Assembly (NCBI GenBank): GCA_045110675.1
Contig: JBGCGJ010000009.1
Span: forward strand, 124,001 to 188,000
Length of the DNA stretch: 64,000 bases
Direction: 5' to 3'
DNA from: JBALVT01 sp045110675
GTDB lineage: Bacteria; Pseudomonadota; Gammaproteobacteria; Pseudomonadales; Halieaceae
Shown: positions 8,411 through 16,745 of the stretch, piece after piece
Numbering within the stretch: the stretch's first letter is position 1
Layout: each line of letters starts with the position of its first letter
The notes under the pieces: generated by a model
The model's database searches: none
Told to the model about the DNA's origin: nothing
What the model saw: only the letters and a program-made list of their open reading frames with translations
Program-made: the position numbers and the translations under genes

Positions 8411-9015
8411 GTTTTATTGTTGGAATCACCGGTGGCATAGGAAGCGGAAAAAGCGCTGTCACAGAGCGCTTTGAACGCCTCGGAATTACGGTTGTCGACG
8501 CAGATCTGGCTGCCAGAGTTATTGTAGAAAAGGGAAAACCTGCGCTCAAAGCCATTGCCGATCACTTCGGCAGTGAGATTATCAAGGGCAATGGAGAACT
8601 AGACAGGGCCGCTCTCCGAACGAAAATATTCTCCAACGACTCAAAGCGACTCTGGCTCGAACAACTCACACACCCTCTCATCGGTGCTGAAATACTGGAC
8701 CAGTTAGCAGCCTCTACCTCAGCCTATACTATTCTCAGCTCGCCCTTGTTGTTGGAAACATCTCAGGGAGAACTGAGCCAATGTACGGTGGTTGTCGATG
8801 TCCCACCGGAAACGCAACTGCAGCGCACGATGGCGCGGGATGACAACGATGAAGCGCAGGTAAAGCGTATTATGGCGGCTCAAATGTCCCGGGACAAAAA
8901 GCTTGAGCTAGCCGATATCGTCATCGACAACTCCGGCAGTCTCGAAGATCTCGATAAAATAGTGGCTGAACTTCACGAGCAATTTTTGAAGCGCGCTTCA
9001 CAGAGTGAGCCATAG
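8407..9015 (+). CDS. coaE: Dephospho-CoA kinase
   Basis: 202 aa. Phosphorylates the 3'-OH of dephospho-CoA, the last step of coenzyme A synthesis. The P-loop GGIGSGKS is at residues 9-16, so little room exists for another start. The only start codon before it is a TTG at 8407 that overlaps the pilD stop (TTGA). The lid and base-binding region are recognisable (MARDDNDEAQVKRIMAAQM). The gene converges on mutT with only 7 bp between the stops and no visible terminator. Confidence 0.93.
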   Translation: MSFIVGITGGIGSGKSAVTERFERLGITVVDADLAARVIVEKGKPALKAIADHFGSEIIKGNGELDRAALRTKIFSNDSKRLWLEQLTHPLIGAEILDQLAASTSAYTILSSPLLLETSQGELSQCTVVVDVPPETQLQRTMARDDNDEAQVKRIMAAQMSRDKKLELADIVIDNSGSLEDLDKIVAELHEQFLKRASQSEP

Positions 9016-9022
9016 TAGCCTT

Positions 9023-9421
9023 TCAGGTTACATCCAGCTTCATAACGGCATCGACAATAGAAGCATTGGCCTCTGGAAAATCGTATGCTCCCAGCTCACC
9101 CATACCAACCCACAATAGAGGCTGTCCTTCGCACCCAGTCGCAGTACCGGTAAATTCCGCGACCAGCCAGACATCCAGACATACACTTTTATCCCCGTAG
9201 TCGTGGGAAACTACGGTCAACGGTGTAGCGTGGCCGATGTGAATCCCCAACTCTTCATGCAACTCTCTCTCCAAAGCATTCTGCACGGACTCACCGGCTT
9301 CGACTTTACCACCAGGAAACTCCCACAAGCCCCCTTGGTGAGATTCCTTGGACCGCTTCGCGATCAAAACTCGATTGCGAGAATCCAGTATTACCCCAAC
9401 GGCAACATGCACTACTGTCAT
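9023..9421 (-). CDS. mutT: Nudix hydrolase, 8-oxo-dGTP diphosphatase (MutT family)
   Basis: 132 aa. Sanitises 8-oxo-dGTP to prevent A:T to C:G transversions. A complete Nudix box lies at residues 38-60 (G38, E44, R52, E53, E56, E57, G59). The flanks VHVAVGVILD and GLWEFPGGK are typical of MutT. Its ATG directly follows the argJ TGA with no spacer, so it should be the last gene of the argJ transcript. Related Nudix enzymes cannot be fully excluded, but the argJ-mutT neighbourhood and length match MutT of Pseudomonas relatives. Confidence 0.9.
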   Translation of the reverse strand: MTVVHVAVGVILDSRNRVLIAKRSKESHQGGLWEFPGGKVEAGESVQNALERELHEELGIHIGHATPLTVVSHDYGDKSVCLDVWLVAEFTGTATGCEGQPLLWVGMGELGAYDFPEANASIVDAVMKLDVT

Positions 9422-10636
9422 TCAGGTTCGGTACTCAGCATTGATCCGCACATAATCGTACGATAAGTCTGTTGTCCAGACCTGTTCGGAACTGTCGCCA
9501 CGGTGCAACTCGATACGAATGACAATATCTTCAGGTTCCATTGCGGTCACACCCAACTGCTCGGTGTAACTTGCTGCTCGGCAGCCTTTTTCTGCAATGA
9601 GCACATCGTTTAAGTAAACGCTGATGAGATCGACGTCCAGCTCCGGCAGTCCGGCGCGCCCGATTGCCGCAAGCAATCGCCCCCAATTAGGATCGCTGGC
9701 GAACAAAGCAGTTTTCACTAGAGGAGAGTGAGCTACGGTATAGGCCACATCCAGACATTCTTCGGAGGTGGCACCGCCGTTGACAGCGACGGTTACAAAC
9801 TTGCTCGCGCCCTCTCCGTCGCGAACTAGCGCCTGTGCCAAGGTTACGCAGACTTCCTCTACAGCACTCTCGAGCGCGCTATGAAGTGGCGACGAGCTGT
9901 CCTGGACGAGCTCGTTACCTGCCGCCCCTGTTGCCATCAAGACGCAAGCGTCGTTAGTAGAGGTATCGCCATCGACAGTTATTCGATTGAAAGACGAATC
10001 TACCGCAACGCCTATTATCTGATTCAGGTGCATCTCATCTACCGCCATATCCGTGGCGATATAGGCAAGCATCGTAGCCATGTTCGGTCGAATCATACCT
10101 GCACCTTTGGCAATACCCGTAACCGTGTAATTGCGACCCTCACATGAAAACCTCACGGACGCCCCCTTTGGTACAGTGTCCGTGGTAAGAATTCCCTCAG
10201 CGGCATCCGACCAACCCTGCTCGGAGAGCTCCTCCAACGCCCGGGGGATAGCTCGTGTTATTTTTTCAACAGGTAGAGGTTCGCCAATCACTCCTGTGGA
10301 AAACGGTAAGACTTTTTCAAGGTCAACACCAGCGGCATCGGCCACCGCAGCACAACATGCTCTGCTGGCCTGAATGCCCGGATCTCCAGTGCCAGCATTC
10401 GCATTTCCCGTATTGACCAACAGATATCGCGCATCAGCATTGGATGCCAAAAGATGCGCTTTGGCAACGGTTACCGGTGCGGCACAAAAAGCATTCTGGG
10501 TAAACACCGCAGCACACTGTGTCCCGGTGGAAAGCTCGATTAACACCAGATCCTTGCGCCCCTCGGTTTTAATTCCGGCGGAGACAGTGCCCAGGCGCAA
10601 ACCGCTAATGACATCCAGTTGAAGCTTTGCATTCAC
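9422..10636 (-). CDS. argJ: Bifunctional ornithine acetyltransferase / N-acetylglutamate synthase ArgJ
   Basis: 404 aa. Recycles the acetyl group from N-acetylornithine to glutamate in arginine synthesis; it is made as a precursor that cleaves itself into alpha and beta chains. The cleavage site is in the PNMATML motif, with the Thr nucleophile at ~188. The frame is open back to 10690, inside the end of secA. The GTG at 10636 is preferred because it sits behind AAGGCGAT and gives an N-terminus like other ArgJ proteins, starting ~10 residues before the conserved SGLRLG block. It is 35 bp downstream of secA on the same strand. Confidence 0.93.
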   Translation of the reverse strand: MNAKLQLDVISGLRLGTVSAGIKTEGRKDLVLIELSTGTQCAAVFTQNAFCAAPVTVAKAHLLASNADARYLLVNTGNANAGTGDPGIQASRACCAAVADAAGVDLEKVLPFSTGVIGEPLPVEKITRAIPRALEELSEQGWSDAAEGILTTDTVPKGASVRFSCEGRNYTVTGIAKGAGMIRPNMATMLAYIATDMAVDEMHLNQIIGVAVDSSFNRITVDGDTSTNDACVLMATGAAGNELVQDSSSPLHSALESAVEEVCVTLAQALVRDGEGASKFVTVAVNGGATSEECLDVAYTVAHSPLVKTALFASDPNWGRLLAAIGRAGLPELDVDLISVYLNDVLIAEKGCRAASYTEQLGVTAMEPEDIVIRIELHRGDSSEQVWTTDLSYDYVRINAEYRT

Positions 10637-10671
10637 TTCTTTATCGCCTTGCTTCGATTTTATCACTGTAT

Positions 10672-13392
10672 TTAAAGCTTGCCGTGACACTGCTTATATT
10701 TCTTACCACTGCCACAGGGACATGGCTCGTTGCGCCCTACTTTGCGCTCTTCACGCGTGAAAGTTTGCGGGGCGGCTGCTTCAGGGGTCGCGGCGTCCTG
10801 TGTCTCGCTGGCCAACGCAGAGCTGGTTGCGTGCTGGAAATCCATTTTTTCTCGCTCAGCGGCTTCGCGCCGCTTCTGCTCAATCAGCTGTGCTTCATCG
10901 GGGCGTTGTATCTCAACATGGCTTAAAAATTTGATGACTTCATACTTGAGACTACTGAGCAGCTGTTCAAAAAGTTCGAAAGACTCCCGCTTGTATTCCT
11001 GCTTCGGGTTTTTCTGGGCGTAGGCTCGAAGATGAATTCCCTGGCGAAGGTGATCCATAGTCGCCAGGTGCTCTTTCCAAAGTGTATCGAGAACTTGCAG
11101 CATGATCTGTTTTTCGATCTTGCGCATGTCCGGTCCAACTTCCTCGCATTTTTCGTCGTAGGCTTTTTGGATCTCCCCACAAATTTTCTCTCGCAGAACT
11201 TCCTCGTGAAGTTTGTCGTCTGAATCCAGCCACTTCTGTATCGGTAGGGAAATCGAAAACTCCGCTTCGAGCTGGTTTTGCAGACCTGGAATATCCCATT
11301 GCTCTTCCACACTCATCGGCGGGATGAAACTGCTAATTGCGTCATTGACCACGTCGAAACGAATATCGGTAATGGTGTCGGAGATGTCTGATTCACCCAG
11401 GAGATCATTCCGCTGCTGATAGATAATCTGTCGCTGATCATTAGCGACATCGTCGTATTCAAGCAACTGCTTACGAATATCGAAGTTTCGGCCCTCAACT
11501 TTTCGTTGCGCCTTCTCTATCGCATTGGTAACCATGCGGTGCTCGATGGCTTCGCCCTTTTCCATCCCCAGCGCTTGCATAAAATTCTTCACCCGCTCCG
11601 AGGCAAAAATTCGCATTAAACTGTCTTCCAGAGAAAGATAAAAGCGCGACAAACCTGGATCACCCTGACGCCCAGCACGACCGCGCAACTGATTATCAAT
11701 TCTGCGCGATTCATGTCTCTCCGTTCCCAAAATGTGCAGGCCGCCCGCCTCGATAACCTGATCGTGGCGCAACTGCCACTCTGCACGTAACTGTTCTTCG
11801 TTAGTATTTTCGGGGCCACCGGCAGCCGCCAACTCAGCTTCAAAGTTTCCACCCAACACGATATCAGTACCACGACCTGCCATGTTGGTGGCGATAGTGA
11901 CCACGCCAGGCCTGCCAGCCTGGGCGATGATTTCGGCCTCTTGCTCGTGATATTTCGCGTTGAGCACTTTATGATCTACTTTACTCTTGCGAAAACGTGC
12001 TGAGAGCTCCTCAGAGGTTTCGACAGAGGCTGTCCCCACCAATACGGGTGCACCCTTTTCCATACAGTCCAAGACATCGGTGACAATGGCATCAAACTTC
12101 TCTTCCCGGGACAAATAAACCAGATCATTCAAGTCTTCGCGCATCTGAGGCATATTGGTAGGGATAACCACCACCTCCAGACCGTAGATTTGACGGAACT
12201 CGAAGGCTTCCGTATCGGCGGTGCCGGTCATTCCCGAGAGTTTGCTGTACAGTCTGAAAAAATTCTGGAAGGTCGTAGAAGCCAGTGTCTGGCTTTCACT
12301 CTGAATATTCACACCCTCTTTAGCCTCAATGGCCTGATGCAGACCTTCGGAAAGACCACGCCCCGCCATCGTTCTGCCAGTGTGCTCGTCAATCAGAACG
12401 ACCTGGTTGTCCTGGACAATGTATTCAACGTCTCGGTGGAACAATACGTGTGCACGTAAAGCAGAATGAACATGATGTAGGAGATTCAAATTGGTCGCCG
12501 CGTAGAGGCTGTCCCCCTCCTCCAGCAACTTCTCTTTAATCATGATATCTTCGATGTATTCGTGACCTTCCTCGGTCAACTCTACCTGACGCTGTTTTTC
12601 ATCTACCGTGTAGTGGCCACCGGTAACTTCATCATCAACTATTTCTCCAGGCTGGAGCGCAGGTATCAACTTATTGACGCGGCGGTAGAGCTCCGAGCTG
12701 TCTTCAACCGCGCCGGAAATAATCAGCGGGGTTCTGGATTCGTCGATTAGAATCGAGTCCACTTCATCAACAATTGCAAATGCCAACTCTCGCTGCATAC
12801 GATCATCAGAGGAAAACGCCATATTGTCGCGCAGATAATCAAAACCAAACTCGTTGTTTGTTCCGTAGATAATATCCGCACTATACGCTTTGCTTTTCTG
12901 CTCCTGGGCCTGGCCCGAAGTCACGACGCCGACCTCGACACCCAAAAATTCATACAGGGGCCCCATCCACTGTGCATCGCGACTAGCCAGGTAGTCGTTG
13001 ACGGTGATGAGATGCACACTGCCACCCGTGAGGGCGTTTAGATAGGCCGGCAGTGTGGCCACTAACGTTTTTCCTTCCCCCGTCCGCATTTCCGCGATCT
13101 TACCCTCGTGCAACACCATGCCGCCTATCATCTGTACGTCAAAATGCCTCATTCCCAGCACCCGCACACCCGCTTCGCGTACTACCGCGAAAGCCTCTGG
13201 CAACAAGCTGTCCAGAGAGGCGCCACCCGCTAATCGCTGTTTGAATTCAGCCGTTTTTGCACTCAATTGTTCATCACTCAACGCCTTTATTTCTTCCTCA
13301 AAGGCATTGATCTTTACCACCACCTTTTTCATACGCTTGAGCTGGCGAGAGTTACGAGTTCCAAAAACTTTTTTTGTCAGATTAGTAATCAT
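10672..13392 (-). CDS. secA: Preprotein translocase ATPase SecA
   Basis: 906 aa, normal length. Motor of the Sec pathway that drives unfolded proteins through SecYEG. Walker A MRTGEGKT is at 102-109 and the DEVDSILID block at ~210-217. The second nucleotide-binding fold includes TNMAGRGTDI and GRAGRQGDPG. The C-terminal zinc/SecB-binding tail carries C891, C893, C902 and H903. The ATG at 13392 has only a weak ribosome binding site. The gene follows the M23 peptidase after ~80 bp, the order also known in Pseudomonas. Confidence 0.97.
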   Translation of the reverse strand: MITNLTKKVFGTRNSRQLKRMKKVVVKINAFEEEIKALSDEQLSAKTAEFKQRLAGGASLDSLLPEAFAVVREAGVRVLGMRHFDVQMIGGMVLHEGKIAEMRTGEGKTLVATLPAYLNALTGGSVHLITVNDYLASRDAQWMGPLYEFLGVEVGVVTSGQAQEQKSKAYSADIIYGTNNEFGFDYLRDNMAFSSDDRMQRELAFAIVDEVDSILIDESRTPLIISGAVEDSSELYRRVNKLIPALQPGEIVDDEVTGGHYTVDEKQRQVELTEEGHEYIEDIMIKEKLLEEGDSLYAATNLNLLHHVHSALRAHVLFHRDVEYIVQDNQVVLIDEHTGRTMAGRGLSEGLHQAIEAKEGVNIQSESQTLASTTFQNFFRLYSKLSGMTGTADTEAFEFRQIYGLEVVVIPTNMPQMREDLNDLVYLSREEKFDAIVTDVLDCMEKGAPVLVGTASVETSEELSARFRKSKVDHKVLNAKYHEQEAEIIAQAGRPGVVTIATNMAGRGTDIVLGGNFEAELAAAGGPENTNEEQLRAEWQLRHDQVIEAGGLHILGTERHESRRIDNQLRGRAGRQGDPGLSRFYLSLEDSLMRIFASERVKNFMQALGMEKGEAIEHRMVTNAIEKAQRKVEGRNFDIRKQLLEYDDVANDQRQIIYQQRNDLLGESDISDTITDIRFDVVNDAISSFIPPMSVEEQWDIPGLQNQLEAEFSISLPIQKWLDSDDKLHEEVLREKICGEIQKAYDEKCEEVGPDMRKIEKQIMLQVLDTLWKEHLATMDHLRQGIHLRAYAQKNPKQEYKRESFELFEQLLSSLKYEVIKFLSHVEIQRPDEAQLIEQKRREAAEREKMDFQHATSSALASETQDAATPEAAAPQTFTREERKVGRNEPCPCGSGKKYKQCHGKL

Positions 13393-13474
13393 TGATCTTC
13401 AACATTTTCCAATAGGGGAGAAACCGCCAATGCGGATGAGAGCCGCAGCGATGCGTGGCAGATAGCGTTTGAAA

Positions 13475-14404
13475 TCAGCGCTGGGTGCGGTTTACGTAAC
13501 TTGAGGGATCGACAGTCCGACCATGTCGGAAGACTTCATAGTGAACATGCGCTCCGGTCGAACGACCGCTGGAGCCCATAAGAGCAATTGCCTGGCCTTT
13601 TTTCACCATATCACCCGGACTCACCAGGTTTTCTTTGTTGTGTGCGTAGCGAGTAATAAAACCATCGCCATGCGAAATTTCGACCATCTGCCCATAGCCG
13701 GATTGCTTGCCCGACCATGTAACAACACCTGCGGCGGACGCAATAATATCTGAACCTTCCTTGCCGGCAATATCGATGCCTTTATGCATCGCAGGTTTAC
13801 CTGTGAAGGGGTCGGTCCGTTGGCCATAATAGGAGGATATCCAACCCTTGCGAGTGGGTCTTCCAGACAGCCAGGTCTGATTATCGAATTTGCGACCACT
13901 CAATACAGATCCCAACAGATCGAGTTGGTGCTCTCGATCATTGAGCTTGGCCTCAAACAGGTCCATTTCATTGGATACGCCGGCAGAACTAAAATCAACA
14001 TTAAAATCGGCGGCGATGGGTCCACCCAGTGCGGGTGCCCTGCTAAAATCAAACTCACCTTGCTCTAATTCTGCAATGACCGTCAGATGCTCTCCCAGAG
14101 CATCGAGACGCACCATTCGAGCCTGTAATTCCGCAAGATTGAGTGACAGAGCTTTTAGTTTGCGCTGCGCCTTAGCGCGAAGGCCTATCAACTCTTCAGA
14201 CTGGGTTTCGAGTTCTTCTTGTAGATCACCCAGGACGACATTACTGACAGATCGAGTGTCGCTCTCCAAACCAGCAAAATAGCCAACGGCAATCATGCCG
14301 ATAGGTAAACCCAGGCAACAAAGGGATAGAACGGCGCGTGACCAGCGCCCCAATTCGATAGAACGCGATCCGCCGTGCTTTTTATCAATGAGAATAACTT
14401 TCAT
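13475..14404 (-). CDS. M23-family peptidoglycan endopeptidase, membrane anchored
   Basis: 309 aa. One N-terminal membrane segment (~24-45), a coiled-coil region (~55-115) and a C-terminal LytM/M23 domain (~180-305). The zinc ligands are complete: H207 and D211 in HKGID, and H288 with H286 in HVHYEVF, so it should be an active metallopeptidase acting on cross-links in the periplasm. Its place between lpxC and secA is conserved in Pseudomonas-like genomes. A role in septal or side-wall remodelling is likely from context. Unlike EnvC/NlpD activators, which have lost the zinc site, this one keeps it. Confidence 0.88.
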   Translation of the reverse strand: MKVILIDKKHGGSRSIELGRWSRAVLSLCCLGLPIGMIAVGYFAGLESDTRSVSNVVLGDLQEELETQSEELIGLRAKAQRKLKALSLNLAELQARMVRLDALGEHLTVIAELEQGEFDFSRAPALGGPIAADFNVDFSSAGVSNEMDLFEAKLNDREHQLDLLGSVLSGRKFDNQTWLSGRPTRKGWISSYYGQRTDPFTGKPAMHKGIDIAGKEGSDIIASAAGVVTWSGKQSGYGQMVEISHGDGFITRYAHNKENLVSPGDMVKKGQAIALMGSSGRSTGAHVHYEVFRHGRTVDPSSYVNRTQR

Positions 14405-14537
14405 TTAGCTAAACAGGCACGATTTGAGCGGGTGACTATGCCACAGTTATTCGCAATGTTCCACGATAGAGGCCAGTCAGCGCGCTATCTGTCACACTTT
14501 CGGAGGTTTTATCGGAGTTTCCGCGATCCAACGGCGC

Positions 14538-15452
14538 TCAAGCTGCTGCCACCGGATTGGTCAAGTAGGAAATTGGAGCGGCGGCTTCATCTTCAAAGGT
14601 AACCATTTCCCAGCACTCGGGCTGAGCGGCGAGCGCTTTCAAGGATGCATTGTTGAGTGCATGACCAGACTTGTGTGCACGATATTCGCCGATCAGGCCA
14701 TGACCTAGCAGGTATATGTCGCCAATTGCATCTAAAACCTTATGTTTTACGAATTCATCATCGTAGCGAAGGCCGTCCTGATTGAGAATGCGATACTCAT
14801 CGACGACAATGGCGTTATCGACGCTACCGCCTCGGGCTAATCCCTTGGAGCGCAGATATTCGATTTCATGCATGAAACCAAAAGTACGAGCTCTACTCAC
14901 TTCCTTAACAAAAGAAGTGCTGGAAAAATCCAGCTCAGCATGGGCAGTGCGATCGCGAAACACCGGGTGGTCAAAATCGATAGTAAATGAGACTTTGAAG
15001 CCATCAAAGGGGAGGAAGCTGGCTACTTTATCTCCATCTTCTACCGTGACCGGGTGTTTTATGCGAATAAACTTCTTGGGCGCATTTTGCTCTTCAATAC
15101 CAGCGGACTGGATTAGAAACACAAACGGCCCCGCACTGCCATCCATAATGGGAACTTCAGGTGCACTGACATCCACATAGGAGTTGTCTATGCCCAACCC
15201 CGCCATCGCCGAGAGTAGATGCTCTACAGTGGACACGCGCTCTCCATCGGTAACAAGGCTGGTTGAAAGTGTTGTATCGCCAACATTCTCCGCCCGAGCG
15301 GGAATTTCCACGATCGGATCGAGATCTACTCTACGAAAGATAATACCCGTGTTAATGGGGGCTGGGTTGAGGGTCAAGTAAACCTTCTCGCCCGTGTGCA
15401 AACCAACACCCGTGGCTTTTATCGCGTTTCGCAGTGTACGTTGTCGAATCAT
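14538..15452 (-). CDS. lpxC: UDP-3-O-acyl-N-acetylglucosamine deacetylase LpxC
   Basis: 304 aa. Zinc deacetylase for the first committed step of lipid A synthesis. The zinc site is visible in STVEHLLSAM (H78) and in the KHKVLDAIGD block. The HGLIGEYRAHKSGH segment near the C-terminus holds the catalytic His. The frame extends upstream into ftsZ, but the ATG at 15452 gives the classic N-terminus (MIRQRTLRNAIKATGVGLHTG in full) and the usual length near 305 aa. It is the last typical gene of the dcw cluster and is separated from ftsZ by 70 bp that contain an 8-bp hairpin. Confidence 0.96.
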   Translation of the reverse strand: MIRQRTLRNAIKATGVGLHTGEKVYLTLNPAPINTGIIFRRVDLDPIVEIPARAENVGDTTLSTSLVTDGERVSTVEHLLSAMAGLGIDNSYVDVSAPEVPIMDGSAGPFVFLIQSAGIEEQNAPKKFIRIKHPVTVEDGDKVASFLPFDGFKVSFTIDFDHPVFRDRTAHAELDFSSTSFVKEVSRARTFGFMHEIEYLRSKGLARGGSVDNAIVVDEYRILNQDGLRYDDEFVKHKVLDAIGDIYLLGHGLIGEYRAHKSGHALNNASLKALAAQPECWEMVTFEDEAAAPISYLTNPVAAA

Positions 15453-15482
15453 AACTTCTACCGTTCCAATATGCCGATGCGC

Positions 15483-15506
15483 TTTATCCCAAATCAAAGG
15501 GATAAA
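15483..15506. repeat. 8-bp perfect inverted repeat between ftsZ and lpxC
   Basis: TTTATCCC (15483-15490) and GGGATAAA (15499-15506) pair around an 8-base loop. No T run follows on either strand, so it is not a standard terminator. It sits in the lpxC leader and could stabilise or attenuate the mRNA. Confidence 0.5.
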
Positions 15507-15522
15507 CGTGCCCGTACTTGTG

Positions 15523-16683
15523 TTAGTCAGCTTGGCGGCGCAAAAAAGCGGGGATATCAAAATAGTCCTCGCCACCAGCGGTATCTGGCGAAGCGGGAGC
15601 TGCTCCACCGTCGAGCGCTGCGCGTCTTCGTCCAATTGCCGGACGATCAAGATCCTTGTAATTCGGTTCGTGATCAATTTCTACCGGCTTGCTACTTTCA
15701 ACCACTTGCAGTGGTGCTCTGGCAACTTCACTGCCCAGGCCCGTGGCGACTACCGTCACTTTCAGCTCTTCAGTCATCTCAGGATCGATAACTGTACCCA
15801 CCACAACAGTGGCTTCTTCGGAGGCGAATTCCTCGATGGTATCCCCTACTTCGGAGAACTCTCCCAAAGAGAGATCCAGGCCGGCTGTGATATTCACCAA
15901 AATGCCTCTGGCGCCTTGCAAGTCGATATCGTCCAGGAGAGGACTATTGATCGCTTTTTCGGCAGCTTCGCGAGCTCGATCCTCGCCTTTAGCACTGCCG
16001 GTACCCATCATGGCCATTCCCATCTCAGACATAACTGTCCTGACATCCGCAAAATCGACGTTAATCATTCCGGGGCGGATAATCAGATCGGCTATGCCCT
16101 GAACCGCGCCCAACAATACATCATTGGCCTCTCTAAAGGCATCCAATAAACTGGTATTTTTTCCCAACACTTCGAGCAGTTTTTCATTGGGAATAGTAAT
16201 CAGAGAGTCCACATGCTGCTGCAACTCGGCAACGCCTTCGCGCGCTATTTTCAGGCGTTTTTTTCCTTCGAATGGAAATGGACGCGTCACAACAGCAACC
16301 GTCAAAATGCCCAACTCTCTGGCAACTTCTGCAACCACAGGCGCACAAGCCGTAACCGTACCACCACCCATTCCCGCGGTGATGAACACCATGTCAGCAC
16401 CCCTGAGAGAATCGGCAATGCGATCCCGGTCTTCCATCGCAGCGGCACGACCAATTTCTGGATTAGCCCCGGCGCCCAGGCCCTTGGTAATGTCACCTCC
16501 AAGTTGTAAAACAGTTTTGGATTCGATATCCGACAAAGCCTGCGCATCGGTGTTGGCACAGATAAAATCAACGCCTTCGACGTTGTTTTCAATCATGTGC
16601 TTCACGGCGTTGCCGCCGCCACCACCGACACCCACAACTTTAATCACTGCACTTTCTGGTACGTTGTCAATCAGCTCAAACAT
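15523..16683 (-). CDS. ftsZ: Cell division GTPase FtsZ with altered tubulin signature
   Basis: 386 aa. Forms the Z ring. Most landmarks are normal: GVGGGGGNAV near residue 18-27, RPFPFEGKKR, the synergy loop NVDFADV and the C-terminal peptide DYFDIPAFLRRQAD that binds FtsA and ZipA. The exception is the T4 loop. The near-universal GGGTGTGAAP reads GGGTVTACAP here (residues 106-115), so two Gly are replaced by V110 and A112 and an Ala by C113. The codons were checked on the DNA at 16341-16368 and the frame is open with normal flanks. These residues contact the GTP phosphates, so altered GTPase behaviour is expected. The gene lies between ftsA and lpxC as usual. Confidence 0.97.
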   Translation of the reverse strand: MFELIDNVPESAVIKVVGVGGGGGNAVKHMIENNVEGVDFICANTDAQALSDIESKTVLQLGGDITKGLGAGANPEIGRAAAMEDRDRIADSLRGADMVFITAGMGGGTVTACAPVVAEVARELGILTVAVVTRPFPFEGKKRLKIAREGVAELQQHVDSLITIPNEKLLEVLGKNTSLLDAFREANDVLLGAVQGIADLIIRPGMINVDFADVRTVMSEMGMAMMGTGSAKGEDRAREAAEKAINSPLLDDIDLQGARGILVNITAGLDLSLGEFSEVGDTIEEFASEEATVVVGTVIDPEMTEELKVTVVATGLGSEVARAPLQVVESSKPVEIDHEPNYKDLDRPAIGRRRAALDGGAAPASPDTAGGEDYFDIPAFLRRQAD

Positions 16684-16745
16684 AGTCTATCCCCTTTGTA
16701 ATAATATTGCCGCTTGTAAGGCGACGGTTCACTGCATAAAAACAT

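Noticed and set aside
15453..15677. N-terminal extension of lpxC
   Set aside because: It overlaps ftsZ and is not conserved; the ATG at 15452 gives the canonical protein.
15394..16149. A 251-codon plus-strand frame
   Set aside because: It is antisense to ftsZ and the lpxC start; ftsZ is certain and this frame has no family features.
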